A stretch of DNA of 16,961 bases. Origin: Candidatus Lithacetigena glycinireducens. Lineage in GTDB: Bacteria > Coprothermobacterota > HKB111. Made by a program: the position numbers and the translations under genes. The stretch is taken from the NCBI GenBank assembly GCA_018725485.1, contig QLUP01000010.1:1-16961 (forward strand), written 5' to 3'. Of the stretch, positions 7,560 to 13,547 are shown in pieces (position 1 is the stretch's first letter; each line of letters opens with the position of its first letter). The notes under the pieces were generated by a model. That model saw nothing but the letters and a program-made list of their open reading frames with translations. It was not told where the DNA came from and searched no databases.

Positions 7560-8072
7560 TTGCATCCTCTGGTGGTTCTGGCAAAAGAAGCAGTGGAACT
7601 TTATCTAACTGAGGGGCGAAAACCCTCTCCAGCAATTATTGATGAGTTGGGTTATGACTACCGATTACCAGCACCTTGCTTTGTAACTATACGCTTTAAG
7701 GGAAAATTACGAGGTTGTATTGGAACTATCTCCAGCACTCAGGAAAATATAGCTTTAGAAATTATTGAAAACGCTATTAAATCTGCCACCAGGGACCCTC
7801 GTTTTCCTCCCATTCAGACCAACGAGATTCCCTACCTGACATATTCTATTGATATGCTTGGTCCTTTACAGGAAGTTAGCGATATATCCAGGCTTAATCC
7901 CCTAAAGTATGGAGTAGTAGTGGAAAAAGGGCTGAGAAGAGGGGTGTTGCTACCTGACCTAGAAAGCATAGATTCTGTAGAACAACAATTACGCCTAGCT
8001 CGATTAAAAGCCGGTATTGATGAGGACGATGAGATTAATATATATTTTTTTGAAGTTCAAAGGTTGGAATAA
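7560..8072 (+). CDS. AmmeMemoRadiSam protein A (AMMECR1 domain)
   Basis: A 170-residue AMMECR1-domain protein. The signature Leu-Arg-Gly-Cys-Ile-Gly-Thr is at residues 50-56, preceded by Phe-Val-Thr-Ile, and the conserved Asp-Pro-Arg-Phe-Pro-Pro segment follows. The proposed start is TTG at 7560, immediately after the TAA of the MEMO-like gene and in its frame. The GAGGAAAG stretch at 7548-7555 is a plausible binding site. The N-terminus (His-Pro-Leu-Val-Val-Leu-Ala-Lys) already lies inside the first helix of the domain, with almost no leader, as expected if this were the second half of a fused protein. The domain's chemistry is unknown; the conserved Cys53 may be functional. Confidence 0.9.
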   Translation: MHPLVVLAKEAVELYLTEGRKPSPAIIDELGYDYRLPAPCFVTIRFKGKLRGCIGTISSTQENIALEIIENAIKSATRDPRFPPIQTNEIPYLTYSIDMLGPLQEVSDISRLNPLKYGVVVEKGLRRGVLLPDLESIDSVEQQLRLARLKAGIDEDDEINIYFFEVQRLE

Positions 8073-8074
8073 GT

Positions 8075-8084
8075 AAGGGGGATT
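8075..8084 (+). promoter_or_regulatory. Ribosome binding site supporting a CTG start
   Basis: AAGGGGGATT ends seven bases before CTG 8092. The identical ten bases, at the identical distance, precede the TTG start of the ApbE gene (9055-9064). An in-frame TAA at 8089-8091 rules out any earlier start. Confidence 0.6.
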
Positions 8085-8091
8085 TAATTAA

Positions 8092-9102
8092 CTGAATAAA
8101 GCATCTTATTATGAATCCTTAATAGATAATAAGGTTCGATGCCTTCTTTGTTCTAACCTTTGCCTGTTATCTGAAGGAAAAATAGGTAAGTGTGGTGTAA
8201 GGGAAAATATTAAAGGTGTCCTTTATTCTTTGATTTATAACCGGGTTGCTTCCATAGCAGTAGATCCAATTGAAAAAAAGCCCGTGTATCATTATAAACC
8301 CGGAAGTTCAGTTCTTTCTGTAGGGACGGTTGGGTGTAATTTAAGGTGTCGCCATTGTCAGAATTGGGAGTTATCTCGTTCGTCTCGCCAGAATGTAAAT
8401 TTAAGGGATATTAGTACCCACCAGCTTTCTAGAATAGCCTTAAAAACAAACTCTAAAGGAGTCAGCTGGACCTATAATGAACCCACTATCTGGTTTGAAT
8501 ATGTTATTGAAAGCGCAAAAAATGCACGGGAGAATAATCTGTACACGGTTATGGTTACTAATGGATTTATCAGGGAAAAGCCTTTAAGTGAATTAATCAG
8601 CTACATAGATGTTTACAGGGTTGATATTAAAGCTTTTTCTCAGAACACTTTTAAAATAATAACAGGTTTATCTGAGGTAGAAATTCCCATGGTATCTGCT
8701 TTACAGGCAAAAGAGTCAGGAATTCATGTAGAAATTGTGACAAACATTATAACCACCATTAATGATACTGAGGATGAACTGAGGTCAATTGCCACTTTTA
8801 TAAGTGAAAAACTGGGAAATAAAACCCCCTGGCACATTACCCGTTTTTTCCCTTATCTGGAATTATCTTATCTTCCTCCAACTCCTATACAATCGCTCAT
8901 CAGAGCTAAAGAAATAGGTAAGGAGTGTGGAATAGATTTTATTTATATAGGAAATGCCAGGGAAAGGTTAGAAGAAAACACTGTCTGTCCCAGGTGCGAT
9001 AGTGTTGCCATAAAAAGGACTGGATTTGAAGTTTATAAGGTCGATGTTACGGAAAAGGGGGATTGTAAGACTTGCGGAGAATATTTAAATATTTACCCCT
9101 GA
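8092..9102 (+). CDS. AmmeMemoRadiSam radical SAM protein (probable CTG start)
   Basis: A 336-residue radical SAM protein in the AmmeMemoRadiSam/PflA-like group. The cluster motif Cys-x3-Cys-x2-Cys is at 82, 86 and 89 (Gly-Cys-Asn-Leu-Arg-Cys-Arg-His-Cys). An N-terminal cysteine cluster (C17, C20, C24, C34) reads like the family's usual opening, and the C-terminus has two Cys-x2-Cys pairs (299/302 and 325/328), possibly a zinc ribbon. The first conventional in-frame start is TTG 8230, which would remove the N-terminal cysteine cluster. The frame has a stop at 8089-8091 and its first codon after that is CTG 8092, well placed behind AAGGGGGATT. I therefore extend the gene to CTG. Its substrate is unknown; the MEMO-like or AMMECR1 partner, or a small molecule they handle, are possibilities. 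It overlaps apbE by 31 bases. Confidence 0.88.
   Translation: MNKASYYESLIDNKVRCLLCSNLCLLSEGKIGKCGVRENIKGVLYSLIYNRVASIAVDPIEKKPVYHYKPGSSVLSVGTVGCNLRCRHCQNWELSRSSRQNVNLRDISTHQLSRIALKTNSKGVSWTYNEPTIWFEYVIESAKNARENNLYTVMVTNGFIREKPLSELISYIDVYRVDIKAFSQNTFKIITGLSEVEIPMVSALQAKESGIHVEIVTNIITTINDTEDELRSIATFISEKLGNKTPWHITRFFPYLELSYLPPTPIQSLIRAKEIGKECGIDFIYIGNARERLEENTVCPRCDSVAIKRTGFEVYKVDVTEKGDCKTCGEYLNIYP
9055..9064 (+). promoter_or_regulatory. Ribosome binding site for apbE
   Basis: AAGGGGGATT lies inside the end of the radical SAM gene, seven bases before TTG 9072. It matches AAGGAGG with one G in place of A, which can still pair by wobble. It is identical to the site before the radical SAM gene. 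Confidence 0.6.
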
Positions 9103-10085
9103 TTATTTTAGCCTCAGCCCTGCTCTTTGCTTTCTGGGTAAATAAAGCAGAAACCAAACCTGAAACTATTCGAGATATAGCTATGGATACCTTTATAGAA
9201 ATTACTACCTACCATCAACCCAGGGACACAGCTTCCGAAGAGATTTTAAAAGATTTTAAATATCTGGAATCAATCTTTAATCGTTACGATGAGAACTCGG
9301 TTGTTTATGATGTTAATAAACATGCTTTTGAAAAACCCATTTCTATTCCCTCTATCTTTGAGAATTTACTCACTGAGAGTTTAAAGTTGTCTGATTATAC
9401 CGAAGGTCATTTTAATCCTGCGATTGGACCCCTGGTAGATGTATGGAGGAAAGTAATTAAAGGAGAAGATATTTCTAATTTACCTGATATAAATATAGTA
9501 AAAGAGGCAATATCAATAAGTAAAACCGAAAATATAATTATTAACGAACGAAATGGGCAGGTATCCTTTGCTATTCCAGGGGTTTCACTTGATTTTGGTG
9601 CTGTGGTTAAGGGTTTTGCCGTGGATAGAGCTTTTGAAATCCTGAAAAACAAGGGGATTGAAAGAGCCGTTATAAATGCTGGAGGCACTATAGGAGTTTA
9701 TGGTTCTCCGCCAGGAAGGAAATACTGGAGAATTGGTATCCAGCATCCAAGAAAAGAAGGTATTATTGGCGTATTGAATTTAACCTCAACTATGGTAATT
9801 TCAACTTCCGGTGATTACGAAAGGTATAAAATTATTGATGGGAAAAGATATCACCACCTGCTAAACCCTTTTACCGGTTACCCTACTGAGGAGTTACTGA
9901 GTGTAACCATAATAAATAAAAATGGCCTTCTTTCCGATGCTGTTTCTACAGCTGTTATGTCTATGGGCTTAGAGAAAGGGATTGAATTTCTTACCCAAAA
10001 ATCACTAATGGCTATAATCATTACACCCGATTTGAAGATTCATTTTACAGGTGACGCTGAAAGTTTATTTCAGCCAGAGTTATGA
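9072..10085 (+). CDS. apbE: FAD:protein FMN transferase ApbE
   Basis: A 337-residue ApbE-family flavinyl transferase, expected to attach FMN covalently to threonines of RnfD and RnfG. A hydrophobic N-terminal segment (about 8-23) suggests a membrane anchor or signal; I see no lipobox cysteine. Family segments in order: Ala-Met-Asp-Thr (37-40); Gly-His-Phe-Asn-Pro-Ala-Ile-Gly-Pro-Leu (112-121); Asp-Phe-Gly-Ala-Val-Val-Lys-Gly (174-181); Asn-Ala-Gly-Gly (202-205); Ser-Thr-Ser-Gly-Asp-Tyr-Glu-Arg (244-251); His-His-Leu-Leu-Asn-Pro-x-Thr-Gly (261-269); and Ser-Asp-Ala-Val-Ser-Thr (288-293), which holds the metal-binding Asp. In the His-His motif the usual Asp is Asn265. The TTG start has a clear binding site. 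Its place in the Rnf operon strongly suggests the Rnf flavin subunits are its targets. Confidence 0.94.
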   Translation: MRRIFKYLPLIILASALLFAFWVNKAETKPETIRDIAMDTFIEITTYHQPRDTASEEILKDFKYLESIFNRYDENSVVYDVNKHAFEKPISIPSIFENLLTESLKLSDYTEGHFNPAIGPLVDVWRKVIKGEDISNLPDINIVKEAISISKTENIIINERNGQVSFAIPGVSLDFGAVVKGFAVDRAFEILKNKGIERAVINAGGTIGVYGSPPGRKYWRIGIQHPRKEGIIGVLNLTSTMVISTSGDYERYKIIDGKRYHHLLNPFTGYPTEELLSVTIINKNGLLSDAVSTAVMSMGLEKGIEFLTQKSLMAIIITPDLKIHFTGDAESLFQPEL

Positions 10086-10468
10086 AACGAGGAGATTTAC
10101 TGATTTACCTATTTAGCGCTTCAATGTTGCTATTTTCTTTTTTACTCTACCTGTTTCTATATTCTGGATTAGGTTTTGACCAACATATTGAATCAGTAGT
10201 AGTAGAATATAAAAAACAGGTTTATGCAAAAATACCTCTACCCTCCCCGGAGAGAACCATTGATATAAATGGTCCGTGGGGAGTTATAATGCTTGATTTG
10301 AATGGTTATAAAGTTAGAGTAAACCCATTTTCACCCCCTTACTGTCCTGATAAAATATGTATGAGGCAGGGGTGGATAAGTAAACCACCCGAAACCATTG
10401 TATGTCTACCTAACAGGATAATTATTTACTACCAGGGAGGAAAATATATTGATGGACTCACCCACTAA
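10082..10468 (+). CDS. NusG domain II-type membrane-anchored protein
   Basis: A 128-residue protein with one N-terminal membrane segment (about 6-28) and a small domain outside the membrane. The C-terminal half matches the stand-alone NusG_II family: Tyr-Cys-Pro-Asp-Lys-Ile-Cys (Cys88, Cys93), then Gly-Trp-Ile-Ser-Lys-Pro, then Val-Cys-Leu-Pro-Asn (Cys108). It is not the transcription factor NusG, because it lacks the N-terminal NGN domain. These proteins often occur next to ApbE and a Gx-type membrane protein in anaerobes; their role is unknown. Its ATG overlaps the apbE stop (ATGA). The three cysteines might bind a metal or form a disulfide, which I cannot decide from sequence. Confidence 0.85.
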   Translation: MKRGDLLIYLFSASMLLFSFLLYLFLYSGLGFDQHIESVVVEYKKQVYAKIPLPSPERTIDINGPWGVIMLDLNGYKVRVNPFSPPYCPDKICMRQGWISKPPETIVCLPNRIIIYYQGGKYIDGLTH

Positions 10469-10970
10469 CAAGATGGTTAGAATATGTGTTCTAGCTGTAC
10501 TGGGAGTAGTGCTTAATTTAATTGAACCACCTATGCCTGCTCCAGTACCTGGAATTAAGCTTGGTCTGGCTAATCTGATGTCAGTAATCGGTTTATATTC
10601 CCTGGGAACTTATTCAGCTATCTGGATAACCATTTTAAGAACTATAACCGTAAACCTGTTTTTAGGTTTTGATTTGAGAGGTTTTCTAAGTTTAGGCGGA
10701 GGCGTGGTTAGCGCTTTAATTATGGAAGCAGTATATTATTTTTATAAAAGGGAAACAGGGATAGTAGCAGTAAGTATGTTAGGTGGCTTGATGCATAATT
10801 TTACTCAATGGTTGATGGTGTTAATATTGTTACAGCAACCTTACCTGGTAGTCTATCTTCCTTTTTTATTGCTTAGTGGAGGGGTAGCAGGGGTGTTTGT
10901 TGGAACAACCGGGGTATATACTTTAAGAAGATTAGGAGGTTTTATAAGTGGCAAGGATACACAACCGTAA
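10449..10970 (+). CDS. Gx transporter family / Hpre_diP_synt_I membrane protein
   Basis: A 173-residue membrane protein with five to six hydrophobic segments and the family opening: a helix, then Glu-Pro-Pro-Met-Pro-x-Pro-Val-Pro-Gly-Ile-Lys-Leu-Gly-Leu-Ala-Asn. Such proteins have been called heptaprenyl diphosphate synthase component I, but they look like substrate-binding membrane components of transporters. Nothing here suggests prenyl transferase activity. GGGAGG at 10435-10440 precedes TTG 10449 (8 bases) and ATG 10452 (11 bases); either could be the start. It overlaps the NusG_II gene by 20 bases and the next gene by 23. Neighbouring apbE suggests a role in flavin or electron transport, which is inference. 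Confidence 0.85.
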   Translation: MMDSPTNKMVRICVLAVLGVVLNLIEPPMPAPVPGIKLGLANLMSVIGLYSLGTYSAIWITILRTITVNLFLGFDLRGFLSLGGGVVSALIMEAVYYFYKRETGIVAVSMLGGLMHNFTQWLMVLILLQQPYLVVYLPFLLLSGGVAGVFVGTTGVYTLRRLGGFISGKDTQP

Positions 10971-11196
10971 ATTATTTTTTGTAGGTGCAGTATTTTTTGG
11001 TTTACTCCTGGGGAATGTAGTCGCCCTGGCATTAAAAGATGTTTTTCCTATCATATTTGAGGGACCGGACCTGAAATTGATTATAAATGAGCTTAACTTG
11101 ATTGTCCTGTCTTTCTCCTTTTCTTTCAAATTTAAAGTGTCTCTCGGGGGATTGTTAGGCTTATTAGTAGGATTATATGTTTATTTTTCAAATTAA
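10948..11196 (+). CDS. DUF4321 family small membrane protein
   Basis: An 82-residue protein with two hydrophobic segments (about 9-29 and 62-79) flanking a middle part with a Ser-Phe-Ser-Phe-Ser-Phe-Lys-Phe run. The Gly-Leu-Leu-Leu-Gly start of the first segment and the Gly-Gly-Leu-Leu-Gly-Leu-Leu second segment match DUF4321 proteins of Clostridia. They typically sit near maf, radC and mreB; here it is the last gene before mreB. The start is GTG 10948 after TTAGGAGGT at 10932-10940, inside the preceding gene. Its function is unknown. Confidence 0.8.
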   Translation: MARIHNRKLFFVGAVFFGLLLGNVVALALKDVFPIIFEGPDLKLIINELNLIVLSFSFSFKFKVSLGGLLGLLVGLYVYFSN

Positions 11197-11256
11197 AAGT
11201 AATTATCATGATAAAATAATTTGGTTAAATCTTCTTGAAAAGGAGAAATGAAAATT
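11197..11256 (+). promoter_or_regulatory. Intergenic gap before mreB with a perfect 12-bp palindrome
   Basis: This AT-rich gap separates the energy-related genes from the cell-shape genes. TTATCATGATAA at 11203-11214 is a perfect palindrome and might be an operator. TAAAAT at 11212-11217 could be a -10 box, but I find only a weak -35 candidate about 19 bases upstream. A promoter here is possible, not shown. Confidence 0.25.
11238..11245 (+). promoter_or_regulatory. Ribosome binding site deciding the mreB start
   Basis: The AAAGGAG-type site ends two bases before ATG 11248, which is too close, and eleven bases before ATG 11257. The later ATG also gives the usual MreB opening Met-Phe-Gly. Confidence 0.5.
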
Positions 11257-12291
11257 ATGTTTGGTAAAGATATTGCTATAGACTTAGGTACCGCAACTAC
11301 TATTGTATATATTAAGGGAAGTGGAATCTTAGTAAATGAACCCACTATTGTAGCCCTGGAGCGCAGGAGTAATAAAGTTTTTGCAGTCGGTATGGAAGCG
11401 AGGAGGATGGCTGGTAGAACAGCTGATGATATTTATATCTGCCGACCATTAAAAGATGGTGTTATTGCTGAGTTTTCCGTAACCGAATCCGTGCTGAGCT
11501 ACTTTATAGACAAAGCCTTAAACAGGAGTAAGTCATTCTGGAGTTTTTTAGCCGGTAAACCTCGGGTTATCGTGGGCATTCCTTCGGGTGCTACTCAGGT
11601 GGAAAAAAGAGCTGTAGAAGAGGCTGCCATAGCCTCTGGAGCTCGGGAAGTATATCTAATTGACGAACCTATGGCTGCAGCCATAGGCGCAGGCTTACCC
11701 GTTATGGAGCCTCGTGGTTGTATGGTGTTAGATATAGGTGGTGGAACCACTGAAGCAGCAGTCATCTCCATGGGAGGAACCGTAGCCTCTATGTCGAGCC
11801 GAATTGCAGGTGACGAGATGAACGAAGAAGTAAGCAGATTTTTCCGCCACCATTATAATTTACTGATTGGAGATTATACAGCGGAAGATATTAAAATAAA
11901 TATTGGTTCAGCCTATCCCTATAATGGGGTAAAAACGACTCAGGTAAAAGGAAGAGATTTAATCTCGGGTCTCCCTAGAATGGTGGAAGCTAATTCTGAT
12001 GAAATAAGGAATGCTCTTCAAAAAATATTTATCGGTATAGCTGACCTGGTGAAATCTGCCCTGGAAATCACCCCACCTGAATTAGCCGCCGATGTTCTGG
12101 ATAGAGGTATGATGCTGGCAGGGGGTGGAGCTTTAATTAAAGGGCTTGACCAATTTCTTACCAGGGAAATTGGTATTCCTGTGCATATAGCTCCCCAAGC
12201 CCTGGAATCGGTTGCCCTGGGAGCTGGTAAAGCACTGGCTAATATGAGTATATTTAGAAAAGTATTGTTTTCATCACGCACCAGTAGATAA
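11257..12291 (+). CDS. mreB: Rod shape-determining protein MreB
   Basis: A 344-residue actin-like ATPase that forms membrane-bound filaments and directs lateral wall synthesis. Nucleotide-site motifs are clear: Asp-Leu-Gly-Thr (9-12, in Asp-Leu-Gly-Thr-Ala-Thr-Thr where family members usually have Ala-Asn-Thr), Ile-Asp-Glu-Pro-Met-Ala-Ala-Ala-Ile-Gly (135-144), and Asp-Ile-Gly-Gly-Gly-Thr-Thr-Glu (159-166). A Gly-Gly-Gly-Ala-Leu-Ile-Lys-Gly segment near the C-terminus completes the fold. The start is placed at 11257 to match the family N-terminus; ATG 11248 would add three residues. It is followed directly by mreC with no gap. Confidence 0.96.
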   Translation: MFGKDIAIDLGTATTIVYIKGSGILVNEPTIVALERRSNKVFAVGMEARRMAGRTADDIYICRPLKDGVIAEFSVTESVLSYFIDKALNRSKSFWSFLAGKPRVIVGIPSGATQVEKRAVEEAAIASGAREVYLIDEPMAAAIGAGLPVMEPRGCMVLDIGGGTTEAAVISMGGTVASMSSRIAGDEMNEEVSRFFRHHYNLLIGDYTAEDIKINIGSAYPYNGVKTTQVKGRDLISGLPRMVEANSDEIRNALQKIFIGIADLVKSALEITPPELAADVLDRGMMLAGGGALIKGLDQFLTREIGIPVHIAPQALESVALGAGKALANMSIFRKVLFSSRTSR

Positions 12292-13089
12292 ATGAACAAG
12301 AGCATTCTGCAGGTTTTACTGCTGCTTCTAATTATCACCATTCTTTCAATTACTCCACCTGGTGGTAAACCATTATTTACTATTATTGGTGGTACTATTA
12401 TAGACTCAACTAAAAGTATAATCTTTTTCTGGTGGAACCTTGGGAGGACTATTGAAGATTGGGGAAGCGCTATTACTAATTTTAAAAAAGTTTTAAGAGA
12501 AAGGGTTGATTATAAAGAGAAACTAAATCTTCTTAGAACTCTAAACCTACAAATAGAAAGATTAAGAGCAGAAAACAAAGTATTAAGAGATTTATGGAAA
12601 ATCCAGGAGCTCCCGGTAAATTTTAATTTTGTTGGAGCAAGAGTAATCGGGACAGATTTTAGTATTTTTTCTCCAGCTCTCATTCTGGATAGGGGAGTAC
12701 GGGATGGTATAGTTGAAGGGCTACCCCTTTTATATGGTGGAGGTGTGGCTGGTAAAGTGGTCAGAGTATTTGAAACCACTTCTCTGGCTGTTCTCACCAA
12801 CAATGAGGATTTTGCTATAGGAGGCGTGGTTGACCCCGGTGGAGAAATGGGGGTTGTAAGGGGTGGGAAAGAAAATCTAAATATTGAGTTCCTTTCTTTG
12901 AACCCTCAGGTTCAAGTAGGGCAACTGATAGTTTCTTCTTCCAGCGAGGGGATTTTCGGTTTACCCATAGGTATAATAAAATCACTTGATATTATTGGCA
13001 AAATAACTCCTTCTGCTAAAATTGAACCCCTGGTAAATCCAGCAGGAGGAAGGTTTTTCCTCATAGTACTGGGAATAAATCCTGATTGA
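12292..13089 (+). CDS. mreC: Rod shape-determining protein MreC
   Basis: A 265-residue single-pass membrane protein that links MreB filaments to penicillin-binding proteins outside the membrane. A hydrophobic N-terminal segment lies at about 5-21, followed by a likely coiled coil from about 65 to 103 with regular Leu spacing. The beta-rich MreC domain comes next, with Ala-Leu-Ile-Leu-Asp-Arg-Gly (129-135), Asp-Gly-Ile-x-x-Gly and Gly-Gly-Gly-Val-Ala-Gly (149-154). Length and order are normal. The ATG abuts the mreB stop and lacks a clear binding site, so it probably depends on mreB translation. The stop overlaps the mreD start (TTGA). Confidence 0.94.
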   Translation: MNKSILQVLLLLLIITILSITPPGGKPLFTIIGGTIIDSTKSIIFFWWNLGRTIEDWGSAITNFKKVLRERVDYKEKLNLLRTLNLQIERLRAENKVLRDLWKIQELPVNFNFVGARVIGTDFSIFSPALILDRGVRDGIVEGLPLLYGGGVAGKVVRVFETTSLAVLTNNEDFAIGGVVDPGGEMGVVRGGKENLNIEFLSLNPQVQVGQLIVSSSSEGIFGLPIGIIKSLDIIGKITPSAKIEPLVNPAGGRFFLIVLGINPD

Positions 13090-13547
13090 AAACCTATTTG
13101 CCTTCAATTATCCTGGTAAGCTCTTTCCTTATTATAAATTGGCCCTTTTTTTCTTTTTTTGATCTTCCACTTGCCATAGTAATCGGTCAATCTGGTAAAA
13201 ACAGCAGACTAAATCTACCTTTCTCTCTGGCAATACTTTTATGTGCTTCACTTAGTAAGGAGCCTTTATTTTTGGTGGCTTTACTATTATTACCTTTCGC
13301 TATTCAGTATCTTATGAACCTTATAACTACAGGAAGAAATCCGTTTATTTCTATTTTTACAGTTATTTTAAAAGTGGTGTTAGCTTATGGTGTGTTTGTT
13401 TTAATTAAAATGATGTTTTTTAACCTTCAGGTAAATTATCAATTTTTAAATATCCTAATACCAAAAGTACTATTAACTATGCTTTTAGCATTATTCTACG
13501 ATATTAAAGTTTCCCCATGGATATCAGGACAAAGCAATTTTTCTTAG
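13086..13547 (+). CDS. mreD: Rod shape-determining protein MreD
   Basis: A 153-residue, very hydrophobic protein with about five membrane segments. Sequence motifs in MreD are weak; the assignment rests on size, hydrophobicity and its place between mreC and the PBP2 gene. The TTG start at 13086 overlaps the mreC stop, and no strong binding site is visible. The tail, Ser-Pro-Trp-Ile-Ser-Gly-Gln-Ser-Asn-Phe-Ser, overlaps the next gene by 31 bases. It works in the elongasome with MreB and MreC. Confidence 0.85.
   Translation: MKTYLPSIILVSSFLIINWPFFSFFDLPLAIVIGQSGKNSRLNLPFSLAILLCASLSKEPLFLVALLLLPFAIQYLMNLITTGRNPFISIFTVILKVVLAYGVFVLIKMMFFNLQVNYQFLNILIPKVLLTMLLALFYDIKVSPWISGQSNFS

Noticed and set aside
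10082-10468. Transcription factor NusG
   Set aside because: Only the NusG_II-like part is present, behind a membrane anchor. The NGN domain is missing, so a transcription role is unlikely.
10449-10970. Heptaprenyl diphosphate synthase component I
   Set aside because: The protein is an integral membrane protein with no prenyl transferase aspartate motifs; the older name is probably misleading.
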